From Polychytrium aggregatum (lineage: Eukaryota; Chytridiomycota; Chytridiomycetes; Polychytriales), in assembly GCF_025602895.1 (NCBI RefSeq), contig NW_026516401.1, forward strand, positions 1 to 57,634: 57,634 nt of DNA. The letters are read 5' to 3'. Below, one piece after another: positions 10,476 to 20,103 of the stretch; the stretch's first letter is position 1; every line of letters begins with the position of its first letter. The notes under the pieces were generated by a model, which saw only the letters and a list, made by a program, of their open reading frames with translations, was not told where the DNA came from and searched no databases. The position numbers and the translations under genes were made by a program.

Positions 10476-11260
10476 TCCTTGGCCTGGTGTCCCGGTCGGT
10501 GACAGAAGAAGCAGGAACCATGGCGGAGGTCCTCCTGCTTCTGTCTGTCCTTGGGGGAGACAGTGGCAGCTTGCTGGAACCGGGAGCGGGGAGGGCCACG
10601 AGCCTCCATGGCGTTGACGTCAACGTCCATGGGCTCAGGCATGGGTCTTGCGGGCGGGGCCGGGCGAGGCGGACGGGCTGGGACGTGATGAGACCGATGG
10701 CCGCCTGCCAGCTGCGGGTAGAACTGGCGGCCATGGTACTGGACGTTGTCGAGGTTCTCGGCAACGTCCATCATCACGTCCAGGGACTTGCGGGCATCAG
10801 GGTTGCTGGCGATGTACTCTCTGATCTTGGGCTTGAGGCCCTTCTGGAAGAGGTACATCGCATCAGCAGAGCCCAGCTCCTCAATCTGGGAGGAGAGGTC
10901 TTCAAACTCCTCGATGTAGCGGGTCACAGAACCACGCTGCACGAGAGAGTATAGCTTGTCACGGGCAATGAGTTCAGCATTGGGGCTGCCGAAGCGGCGA
11001 CGGAGGCGGTCCTTGAAGTCGTCAAACACACCTTCGCTCTGCTCGTCGAACCCTTGGCGGCGGTACCAACGGTACGCCTGGTCCTTTAAGCAGAGCTTGG
11101 CGGCGACGATGTGGTGGGTGGGGGCGACTTGGGCAGCATCGAGGTAGTCCTCGAGTTGCTGCAGCCAGTCCTCCACCGAGGAGGAGCGGCTCTTCCCAGT
11201 AAACACTGGGGCACGGAAGGTCTTGAGGAAGGCTTCCGGAAGTGGGCGGGGGTTGCTCAT
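10439..11260 (-). CDS. A2 Gag
   Basis: 273 residues from ATG at 11260. Begins [16 protein letters not shown] capsid-type retrotransposon-gag region follows ([17 protein letters not shown], then [12 protein letters not shown], then [12 protein letters not shown]). A Pro/Met-rich linker ([11 protein letters not shown]) precedes a single CX2CX4HX4C knuckle ([14 protein letters not shown]). The last 37 nt overlap Pol in the -1 frame. It is distinct from the Gags of B and C, which supports independent families. Confidence 0.93.
   Translation of the reverse strand: MSNPRPLPEAFLKTFRAPVFTGKSRSSSVEDWLQQLEDYLDAAQVAPTHHIVAAKLCLKDQAYRWYRRQGFDEQSEGVFDDFKDRLRRRFGSPNAELIARDKLYSLVQRGSVTRYIEEFEDLSSQIEELGSADAMYLFQKGLKPKIREYIASNPDARKSLDVMMDVAENLDNVQYHGRQFYPQLAGGHRSHHVPARPPRPAPPARPMPEPMDVDVNAMEARGPPRSRFQQAATVSPKDRQKQEDLRHGSCFFCHRPGHQAKECPMKSGNGRPY
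10454..10460 (-). other. -1 ribosomal frameshift heptamer of A2 (GGGAAAC)
   Basis: In the Gag frame the minus strand reads TCG GGA AAC, i.e. G GGA AAC, 12 nt before the Gag stop at 10439-10441. The -1 frame is Pol. The A1 copy is at 30362-30368. Confidence 0.75.
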
Positions 11261-11371
11261 GGCAGGGGCAGGCTCCAGGGACAGAGAGGAGAGTCGGTCG
11301 GCAAGAGAGGCGGGATCCAGCTTGAGGATCTAGAAAGAGGACAAACAGGACGAAAACAAGACGAGGATTTC

Positions 11372-11382
11372 CGATGCTACCA
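11372..11382 (-). other. tRNA-type primer-binding site of family A
   Basis: Directly after the 5' LTR the minus strand reads TGGTAGCATCG, starting with the TGG that pairs with a tRNA CCA end. It would pair with a tRNA ending CGATGCTACCA, a shape expected of initiator-Met tRNAs that begin AGC. The tRNA identity is inference. No complement of this site is present in the A LTR, unlike B and C. The A1 site is 37689-37699. Confidence 0.65.
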
Positions 11383-11691
11383 TGTAACGTCCACTACTGG
11401 GACGTTGGGGCAAGACGGGGAGGGAGGGGGTACAAGACAAGACAGGACGGGGCAGAACAGGGCGGTGCTAGGCTACTCTAGCGGACGGGTGAGCTCGGGG
11501 AGCACTTACGTTTATTCACGATAAAACCGAACTCCAGACAAACGGGGGGAACGGGGGCAACCCGCAGGTATACCCTGCGGTGGCCTGCCTGCGGTGCGTG
11601 AAAACGCAAAGCGCAGCACAGGTCACGACCCACTGCGCCGCGCAGTACGCGCAGTACGCGCAGCACAGCGTCGGAGATACCATCTCCTACA
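11383..11691 (-). repeat. A2 5' LTR
   Basis: 309 bp, TGT...ACA, with AATAAA on the minus strand (TTTATT at 11511-11516). No clear TATA box. Confidence 0.95.
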
Positions 11692-13228
11692 CTGGGAACT
11701 GCACCTCATCCACAGGTGCAAATACCTGAGCTGTCCTGCCAACCCTCGGCAAAGTTAACTGTCTGTGCTAGCCGCAACCCTGGTGCCGAAGCTGGTACCG
11801 AACCAAAGTCTTGTGTTTCGTCTGTTCGTCGTTGCTCGTTGGTTGTTCCCGTCGCTGTTCGTCTTCCTTCTGGTGATTCTCTGTCGTGCGAAGGACTTGT
11901 CGATTCTGGTGCCTCTGGCAACTTTATCGACGAGGACTTTGTTGCTCGACACTCTGTCCCCACCTGCTCCAAGGCTTCGCCCTTGGCAGTGGAAGGCGTG
12001 GATGGTAAGCCGCTGTCGTCTGGCCCCATCCTCCGCGAGACTGCTCCACTCGAGGTGATTCTCGGGGACGTCTCGCAACGCCTTCGGTTCGATGTGATCA
12101 GGTCTCCACATCAACCACTTATCCTTGATTTTCCTTGGTTGCGCACCGCCGAGCCCAAGATTGTCTGGTCTCGCGGTCTTCTTTGTCTCCCTCCTTCTGT
12201 TGATTCCGACCCCTCTCCATGCACTACTTCTCTTTCGTCTTGCTCCACTTCCTCCAATGTCACTCCCCTTCTTGATGATTCCACTCCTTTGATTGATCTA
12301 AGCTCCTCTCCTACGCTCCCACCGTCGTCTTCCCCTTCTTGTCTTGTTCCTCCCGAACCCCTTCGCTCTTCCCAAACCCCTTCTTCCTGCTGTCAGTTCT
12401 CTTTCTCTCCTTGATGTACCTCCTCCTGTTGTTTGTTCTTCGGACATTGTTCAGAATAAAGTAACCGTCGAACATTATTCTGACCTTGTCCACGCCCCTC
12501 CTCTCAGCTCGGACGCTCCTCTCCGCGTCTGCAGCATTGATTACCGCTCGATGCGCGAGTCTTTGGATGCATGCAGGCATGGAACGCAACCCCTGACCAT
12601 CTTTCAGGTCCATGTCCTGCCCACTGACGAGCCGAGCACTGCGACTGTCGAAGTGCCTGCGGAGTACAAGGACTTCCTGTCTGTTTTCTCTAAACAGGAA
12701 GCTGACTCCTTGCCTCCGCATCGCCCTTATGACTGCCCCATTGACTTGGAGCCGGGCAAGTCGCCAAAGTTCGGGCCTCTGTACTCACTGTCCGAGCCCG
12801 AACTTCACGCTCTGCGTGACTATCTCGACGAGAATCTTGCCAAGGGATTCGTTCGTCCTTCGTCGTCCCCAGCAGGCTCACCAATCCTCTTCGTCAAGAA
12901 GAAGGACGGCTCACTTCGTCTTTGCGTTGACTACCGCGCACTGAACGGTATCACGGTAAAGAACCGTTACCCTTTACCGCTGATCGGCGAGCTGCTGGAC
13001 CGACTTCGAGGCGCGAAGGTGTTCACTAAGCTGGACCTTCGTGGAGCCTACAATCTGCTGCGCATCCGCTCCGGGGACGAGTGGAAGACAGCTTTCCGTA
13101 CTCGATATGGGCACTTCGAGTACTTGGTGATGCCCTTTGGGCTCACCAACTGCGCCAGCGACGTTCCAGCACTTCATCAACGACGTCCTGCGCACCGAGT
13201 TGGACCAGTTCGCAATTGCGTATCTTGA
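11692..13228 (+). pseudogene. B1 Pol, N-terminal part (protease, RT), frameshifted
   Basis: Continues B1 pol after A2; the first codons, in the -1 gag frame, lie at 6073-6224. It shows the protease motif VDSGASGNF, a Ser/Pro-rich linker, then RT ([34 protein letters not shown]). Two single-base insertions relative to B2 break the frame: one near 12386-12387 (TTCTTCCTG against TTCTTCTG) and an extra T at 13151 (CCAACTGCGCC against CCAACGCGCC). The frame that crosses the second insertion ends at 13228 with unrelated residues. With A2 and the 36-bp deletion upstream, this copy is dead. Confidence 0.9.
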
Positions 13229-15605
13229 CGATATCTTGATCTACAGTGCTGATCCGTCGCAGCATGTAGAGCACGTCAAGCAGGTCCTCTCGAAGCTCCG
13301 AGCTGCAAAGCTGTATTGCAAGCTGGAGAAGTGCGAGTTCTCCAAAACCTCGGTCTCGTTCCTTGGTTTCATGGTCTCGCCCGAGGGCATCGGTATGGAG
13401 CGATCCAAGCTCTCTGCGATCTTGGATTGGCCCATACCGCGCAACATCTCGGATCTTCGATCCTTTGTCGGGTTTGCGAACTTCTATCGACGCTTCATCG
13501 ATGGATACGCAAAGATCGCGGGGCCCATGACTCGGCTCTTCCGGAAGACGCATGGCTTCCAGTGGTCCCGCGAAGCCGATAAAGCATTCAGATCCTTGAA
13601 GGATGCCTTCGTTTCGGAGCCCGTTCTGGTGCATCCGGACCCATCCAAGCCGTTCGTCGTAGAGTCAGATGCGTCGGACTTTGCGCTTGGATGCGTGCTC
13701 TCCCAGCGGGGTGCTGATGATCGCCTTCATCCTTGCTCGTTCCATTCGCGGACACTCTCGAATGCTGAACGTAACTACAGCATATACGAGAAAGAGCTGT
13801 TGGCGATCAAGGAGGCTTTCGAGGCGTGGCGACACTACCTCGAAGGCGCCCAGCATCCCGTTGCCGTTCTGACCGATCACAAGAACTTGGAGTACCTGGC
13901 AACGGCTCGCATCCTAAACCAGCGTCATGCACGGTGGTCCCAGTTCTTGTCTCGGTTCGACATCCGCATCCAGTACCGTCCTGGTGCGAGGAACGGCAAG
14001 GCCGATGCCCTGTCTCGTCGCTCGGACTACATCCCTTCGTCGGCCTCCGTGTCGAGGGATCCGCCTCTGCTTCTCGATCCTGCCGCGGTGATACGCGTGC
14101 TCCGAAGCAGAGACGCCCGCTCTTCGGTTGCAAGTCGCAGTGACCCTGTGGATTTGCTGCAGCTCATAGCCGAAGAGCAGGCTCGGGATCCCGGTCTAGA
14201 CAAATACCGTCGTGACCCGAAGTTCGTCTGGAATGGCCAGTACCTCACCTTCCAGAACAGGATTGTGGTCCCAGAGTCGTGCCGAGTTCCGGCGCTCAAG
14301 TCGTGCCATGACCCAGTCGCTGTGGGTCATCCAGGCATCCGACGGACTCTGGCTCTGGTATCGCGACAGTTTTGGTGGCAAACCTATCGGAAAGATGTCA
14401 AAGAGTACGTCTCGACGTGCGACACCTGTGCACGCTCGAAAGCTCCGCGACACAAGCCGTTTGGGTTCCTGTTGCCACTCCAGACAGCCGATCGACCCTG
14501 GGGGACACTGACCATGGACTTTATCACTGATCTGCCAAAGTCCAAGGGTCACACCTGCATCTTTGTGGTGGTATGCAGCCTCACAAAGATGGCACACTTT
14601 ATGTCCTGGCGTTCACTGCCGTCGGCGGAGGAGACTGCGTCACTGTTCCTCGACAATGTCTTTCGTCTCCATGGCCTCCCCGACACAGTGGTTTCAGACC
14701 GAGGAAGTCAGTTCACCTCTCGGTTCTGGAAGGCACTCTGCACGCAGCTCGGGATCCAAACCAGTCTGTCCACGGCCTTCCATCCCCAGACCGATGGACA
14801 GACTGAGAGGGTCAACCAGGTCATCAACCAATACCTGCGCTGTTACACGTCGTATCAGCAAGATGACTGGGCCGAGCTGCTGCCGTTGGCCGAGTTCTCT
14901 TACAATAACCTCGAGAACTCGTCAACACATGCCTCGCCATTCTTGGCAACCTATGGGTTCCACCCAAGGTTCGAAGTCCCCGTTGTCGCTGGCGGCCCTG
15001 ATGTTCCCTCTGCCACGGAGAGGGTTGAACATCTCCAGCGGAACCTGGCACTGTTGAAGGAGAATCTTGAGAAGGCAAAGTCTGACTACAAGCACTTCTC
15101 AGATCTCCGGAGGTCCCAGGCTCCCGACTTGCGTCCGGGCGATCAAGTCTGGGTGCTGACTCGTAACATCAGCACCACTCGCCCAAGCAAGAAGCTGGAT
15201 TACCAGAGGATTGGACCATTCACCATCCTCGAGGCCGTCGGGACATTGGCTTTCCGCCTGGACTTGCCAAAGGACATAAAGGTGCACCCGGTGTTCCATG
15301 TGTCTCTTCTTGAGCCCTACAAGAAGAACTCGCTTCCGGGTCGGGTGCAAGCGCCGCCCCCTGCGGTGGTCATCGATGGGAACTTGGAGTGGGAGGTCGA
15401 AGAGATCTTAGACTCCAAGTTCGTGCGCGGAAAGCTGCACTATCTCATCGATTGGAAAGGCTACCCGGTCACCGATCGAAGTTGGGAGCCCGCCGACATT
15501 GTCTTTGCCCCAACGGTGGCCGCGGAGTACCACCGACGCTACCCAGACAAGCCTGGCCCCAGGAGAACTCAAGATGGAACACGCCGTAGTTTAAGGAGGA
15601 GATAG
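13152..15605 (+). pseudogene. B1 Pol, C-terminal part (RT end, RNase H, integrase, chromodomain)
   Basis: Open in the third frame after the insertion at 13151. It encodes the RT core ([10 protein letters not shown]), RNase H (VESDASDFALGCVLS, TDHKNLEY), an integrase zinc region (HPGIRRTL, CDTCARSK) with MDFITDLP, VSDRGSQFTS and TDGQTERVNQ, the GPF-like region HPVFHVSLLEPY, and a chromodomain (EWEVEEILDSKFV, LIDWKGYP, SWEP). It stops at TAG 15603-15605, directly against the 3' LTR. The tract AAGGAGGAGATAG just before the LTR is the likely polypurine tract. B2 differs by few residues, for example SDRGSQ here against SDRGSP in B2. Confidence 0.9.
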
Positions 15606-15896
15606 TGTGATGACCAGCATCACAACGGACCAATGAGATTGTCCCGCATGCTCTCGCCCTCCGCACCAATCATGAGTCCCCACGTGTTTGTTTGCCCCCA
15701 TGCATGAGCACGCGCCGTTGCCACCCGCGTCTACTGGTTTCCTGCCTCCCCCACCGCTCGGCACATGTCCCCGGGCTGTGCCAAGCCTCTCTCGCTTGCA
15801 CACCAGCCACTCTCGCACCCCCTTCTCGCTTCTCTGTGATGCTCCACCCTTCTCGCCCACTTTTGCCCCTCGACCTTCTCCCGGTCTATAAATAGC
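15606..15896 (+). repeat. B1 3' LTR, first 291 bp
   Basis: Runs to TATAAATAGC, where B2 is inserted; the duplicated target ATAGC is 15892-15896. The remainder is at 28381-28513. 291 + 133 - 5 = 419 bp. Confidence 0.95.
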
Positions 15897-16315
15897 TGTA
15901 AGGAGTGAACAAGCGCAAGGACGAAGACCAAGTGCTTGGTATGAGCTTTATTAGCTTTTAGCCCCGAACACCAAAGAACAAGTTTTGTTCGAACTGGTGT
16001 TCAACATAGGCTCAGACATGCAGGGCTATTTATAGACCGGGAGAAGGTCGAGGGGCAAAAGTGGGCGAGAAGGGTGGAGCATCACAGAGAAGCGAGAAGG
16101 GGGTGCGAGAGTGGCTGGTGTGCAAGCGAGAGAGGCTTGGCACAGCCCGGGGACATGTGCCGAGCGGTGGGGGAGGCAGGAAACCAGTAGACGCGGGTGG
16201 CAACGGCGCGTGCTCATGCATGGGGGCAAACAAACACGTGGGGACTCATGATTGGTGCGGAGGGCGAGAGCATGCGGGACAATCTCATTGGTCCGTTGTG
16301 ATGCTGGTCATCACA
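15897..16315 (-). repeat. B2 3' LTR
   Basis: 419 bp. The stop of B2 pol (16316-16318) abuts it. Confidence 0.95.
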
Positions 16316-18287
16316 CTATCTCCTCCTTAAACTACGGCGTGTTCCATCTTGAGTTCTCCTGGGGCCAGGCTTGTCTGGGTAGCGTCGGTGGTACTCCGCG
16401 GCCACCGTTGGGGCAAAGACAATGTCGGCGGGCTCCCAACTTCGATCGGTGACCGGGTAGCCTTTCCAATCGATGAGATAGTGCAGCTTTCCGCGCACGA
16501 ACTTGGAGTCTAAGATCTCTTCGACCTCCCACTCCAAGTTCCCATCGATGACCACCGCAGGGGGCGGCGCTTGCACCCGACCCGGAAGCGAGTTCTTCTT
16601 GTAGGGCTCAAGAAGAGACACATGGAACACCGGGTGCACCTTTATGTCCTTTGGCAAGTCCAGGCGGAAAGCCAATGTCCCGACGGCCTCGAGGATGGTG
16701 AATGGTCCAATCCTCTGGTAATCCAGCTTCTTGCTTGGGCGAGTGGTGCTGATGTTACGAGTCAGCACCCAGACTTGATCGCCCGGACGCAAGTCGGGAG
16801 CCTGGGACCTCCGGAGATCTGAGAAGTGCTTGTAGTCAGACTTTGCCTTCTCAAGATTCTCCTTCAACAGTGCCAGGTTCCGCTGGAGATGTTCAACCCT
16901 CTCCGTGGCAGAGGGAACATCAGGGCCGCCAGCGACAACGGGGACTTCGAACCTTGGGTGGAACCCATAGGTTGCCAAGAATGGCGAGGCATGTGTTGAC
17001 GAGTTCTCGAGGTTATTGTAAGAGAACTCGGCCAACGGCAGCAGCTCGGCCCAGTCATCTTGCTGATACGACGTGTAACAGCGCAGGTATTGGTTGATGA
17101 CCTGGTTGACCCTCTCAGTCTGTCCATCGGTCTGGGGATGGAAGGCCGTGGACAGACTGGTTTGGATCCCGAGCTGCGTGCAGAGTGCCTTCCAGAACCG
17201 AGAGGTGAACGGACTTCCTCGGTCTGAAACCACTGTGTCGGGGAGGCCATGGAGACGAAAGACATTGTCGAGGAACAGTGACGCAGTCTCCTCCGCCGAC
17301 GGCAGTGAACGCCAGGACATAAAGTGTGCCATCTTTGTGAGGCTGCATACCACCACAAAGATGCAGGTGTGACCCTTGGACTTTGGCAGATCAGTGATAA
17401 AGTCCATGGTCAGTGTCCCCCAGGGTCGATCGGCTGTCTGGAGTGGCAACAGGAACCCAAACGGCTTGTGTCGCGGAGCTTTCGAGCGTGCACAGGTGTC
17501 GCACGTCGAGACGTACTCTTTGACATCTTTCCGATAGGTTTGCCACCAAAACTGTCGCGATACCAGAGCCAGAGTCCGTCGGATGCCTGGATGACCCACA
17601 GCGACTGGGTCATGGCACGACTTGAGCGCCGGAACTCGGCACGACTCTGGGACCACAATCCTGTTCTGGAAGGTGAGGTACTGGCCATTCCAGACGAACT
17701 TCGGGTCACGACGGTATTTGTCTAGACCGGGATCCCGAGCCTGCTCTTCGGCTATGAGCTGCAGCAAATCCACAGGGTCACTGCGACTTGCAACCGAAGA
17801 GCGGGCGTCTCTGCTTCGGAGCACGCGTATCACCGCGGCAGGATCGAGAAGCAGAGGCGGATCCCTCGACACGGAGGCCGACGAAGGGATGTAGTCCGAG
17901 CGACGAGACAGGGCATCGGCCTTGCCGTTCCTCGCACCAGGACGGTACTGGATGCGGATGTCGAACCGAGACAAGAACTGGGACCACCGTGCATGACGCT
18001 GGTTTAGGATGCGAGCCGTTGCCAGGTACTCCAAGTTCTTGTGATCGGTCAGAACGGCAACGGGATGCTGGGCGCCTTCGAGGTAGTGTCGCCACGCCTC
18101 GAAAGCCTCCTTGATCGCCAACAGCTCTTTCTCGTATATGCTGTAGTTACGTTCAGCATTCGAGAGTGTCCGCGAATGGAACGAGCAAGGATGAAGGCGA
18201 TCATCAGCACCCCGCTGGGAGAGCACGCATCCAAGCGCAAAGTCCGACGCATCTGACTCTACGACGAACGGCTTGGATGGGTCCGGA
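16316..18287 (-). pseudogene. B2 Pol, C-terminal part (RNase H, integrase, chromodomain)
   Basis: The 3' portion of B2 pol, cut at 18287 by C1 within the start of RNase H (between VLVHP and DPSKPFVVESDASDF). It contains the RNase H remainder, the integrase zinc and catalytic segments, and the chromodomain as in B1. No stops are seen. Its partner is 24692-26831; sequence around the cut is restored by removing C1 and one CCGGA. Confidence 0.9.
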
Positions 18288-19078
18288 TGTTAGGGATAGC
18301 TTCTGCTTGTTCTCCACTTTGACTGCACACTTGGCTGTTCTTTTGCCTTTCTGTTTGTTTGTGTGTAGCTTTGCAGTTCCCCTCCAATTTTCCGCCTTTT
18401 GCCTGCCATTTCCGCTCCTTCCGCACTTCCGTTTCCCCGCGCTGCTCCGCTTCCTTTGTCTTCTTCGCACGCGCCGGTTTGTTTGTGCACGCGCCTTGCT
18501 GCGATTGGTTGCAATTCGGCTGCCGGTCATGTGTCCCACCACCGGTGACTCATGACCTGCCTGACCGCCCCGATCTCTTGTTCATCTCGCATGCATTTGC
18601 CCCAACCTTATACTTGACCAATCCGCTTCTTGGACGTTGAGTCACATTGCTTCGCCTTTGCACGTTTCTCCTGCCAGGTGCTTCGCTTTTGCTTGCGCCT
18701 CCCTCGCTTTGGTTCTCTGCCTGTCTCGGTGGTCCTTCTCGGCCCTCGTTCGTGCATCGCCCCCTTCGCCCTGCTCGATCGCCCACTTTTCCCTCCCTTG
18801 GCCGCCCTTCGCTGCCAAGTCCGGACTTGTCTATAAATAGCCTGACCCCCGCGATGTGTAGTCGAACCCCAGCGTTCAAAATAGGACTAAATAAAGTGCC
18901 TTCTACTTTATTCTCTGAGTGTTCCTCACGTCTCATTTCGAGACTAGTCTTATCTTGAACGGATCTTTGCTTCCCTCGCTCCCTCTCCGAGTCCACTTCG
19001 GACTTTACCCTTGCCTTCCCTGAGCTCACTTCGAGCTCACTTCTTCTTTTGCCGTTGAGTCCCCTTCGGACTCTAACA
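18288..19078 (+). repeat. C1 5' LTR (791 bp)
   Basis: TGTTAG...TAACA. TATAAATA at 18832-18839 and AATAAA at 18890-18895. It carries CGAACCCCAGCG where both C2 LTRs have CGAACCTCAGCG. Confidence 0.95.
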
Positions 19079-19080
19079 TC

Positions 19081-19092
19081 ATTTTGAACGCT
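19081..19092 (+). other. Self-priming primer-binding site of family C
   Basis: ATTTTGAACGCT, 2 nt after the LTR, is the exact reverse complement of AGCGTTCAAAAT at 18871-18882, which begins 39 nt after the TATA box. There is no tRNA-type TGG site. The C2 equivalents are 36071-36082 and 36281-36292. Confidence 0.7.
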
Positions 19093-19149
19093 CCCTCTTG
19101 GCTTCCCGGCCTTTCTTCTTCTTTCGCCTCTCTTTCCCTCGTCGATCCG

Positions 19150-20103
19150 ATGGCTGAGCCTGCTGCACCCCCTGCAGACCTCAACGCGTATCTGGCGCGC
19201 ATGGAGGAGCGTATGAACGCCCTCATGACCCAGAACGCTGCTCTCCATCGTCAGATCCAAGATCTGCAAGCTCCCGCCGCCGCTCCCCGCCAGGTCTACC
19301 AGGTCAACAAGCCCAAGGAGTTCCTAGGTTCCCGCGATGAAACGACGGCCTTCCTCGCCCAGTGCCACCTGGTTTTCCTCGCCGATCCTGCCTTCTTCGC
19401 GCCCGAGCGCCAGAAGGTCCTGTACGCCACCTCCTTCCTCCGCGGTGAAGCCTTCAAGTGGTACGAGGCCGCCTTCTACATGGCCAACCGCTTCCCGGCT
19501 TCCTTCGCGGATTTTGAAGTTGCCCTCAAGTCGACCTTCGGTGAGGACACGGCCTCCTCGCAAGATAAGGCCTTGAACGACCTCAAGCGCTTGGTCCAGC
19601 TCAAGTCCTGCCAAGCCTTCGCCACCCGCTTCGTCCAGCTCGCCGCCCGCGTCCAGACTGATGAACCCACCAAGATGCACTTCTTCAAGGAGGGTTTGAA
19701 GTCTGAGGTCAAGTTCCACCTCATCGGTCTCCGCCCCGCTCCCGCTTCCCTGCCTGAGTTGATCAAGGCAGCGGTCGAGTACGACGATGCCCTCCATCGT
19801 CTCAAGATCTCCTCCCGTTCCCAACCTCCTCCTCCTTCTTCTCGCTCTGCTCCCCATCACCACCATTCTCCCGCGCATGTTTCTTCTTCCTCCTCTTCTG
19901 CACCCACTCCCATGGACCTTGACTCTGTCTCGGTCCGCCCTGCTAAGCTCTCCGACGTCGAGAAAAAGCGACGTCGTGAGCAGGGTCTCTGCCTGTACTG
20001 CGGGGAAAAGTCTTGTCCCGGCAGTCGCGATGTTCAGCAGTGCCCGGTTCTGGTCAAACGGAACTCGGGAAATGCCCACAGCCGAGCAGCACCTCGCAAG
20101 TAA
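19150..20103 (+). CDS. C1 Gag
   Basis: 317 residues from ATG 19150 (MAEPAAPPADLNAYLARMEE), starting with a short coiled-coil-like segment. A capsid region follows (FLGSRDETTAFLAQCHLVFL, GEAFKWYEA, CQAFATRFVQLA). A His/Pro/Ser-rich linker precedes a degenerate knuckle CLYCGEKSCPGSRDVQQC that lacks the usual His. The ORF is open upstream to 19084, but that part overlaps the primer site, so the ATG after it is preferred. It ends at TAA 20101-20103. The -1 slippery site is at 20067-20073. Confidence 0.9.
   Translation: MAEPAAPPADLNAYLARMEERMNALMTQNAALHRQIQDLQAPAAAPRQVYQVNKPKEFLGSRDETTAFLAQCHLVFLADPAFFAPERQKVLYATSFLRGEAFKWYEAAFYMANRFPASFADFEVALKSTFGEDTASSQDKALNDLKRLVQLKSCQAFATRFVQLAARVQTDEPTKMHFFKEGLKSEVKFHLIGLRPAPASLPELIKAAVEYDDALHRLKISSRSQPPPPSSRSAPHHHHSPAHVSSSSSSAPTPMDLDSVSVRPAKLSDVEKKRRREQGLCLYCGEKSCPGSRDVQQCPVLVKRNSGNAHSRAAPRK

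Larger units (their letters stand above)
6225..11691 (-). mobile_element. Chromovirus A2 (Ty3/gypsy), complete, inserted between gag and pol of B1
   Basis: A full-length 5,467-bp element with LTRs 11383-11691 (5') and 6225-6533 (3'), intact Gag and intact Pol. It has no target duplication: the left flank ends CACTCTC and the right begins CTGGGAAC. Comparison with B2 shows 36 bp of B sequence missing between these flanks. Apart from that it looks competent, with promoter LTR, primer site, gag, slippery site, pol and polypurine tract all present. Confidence 0.95.

Noticed and set aside
15606..16315. The head-to-head LTRs look like an assembly inversion
   Set aside because: The interrupted LTR resumes at 28381 with a perfect ATAGC duplication, and the two halves sum to exactly one 419-bp LTR. 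A real insertion explains this better.
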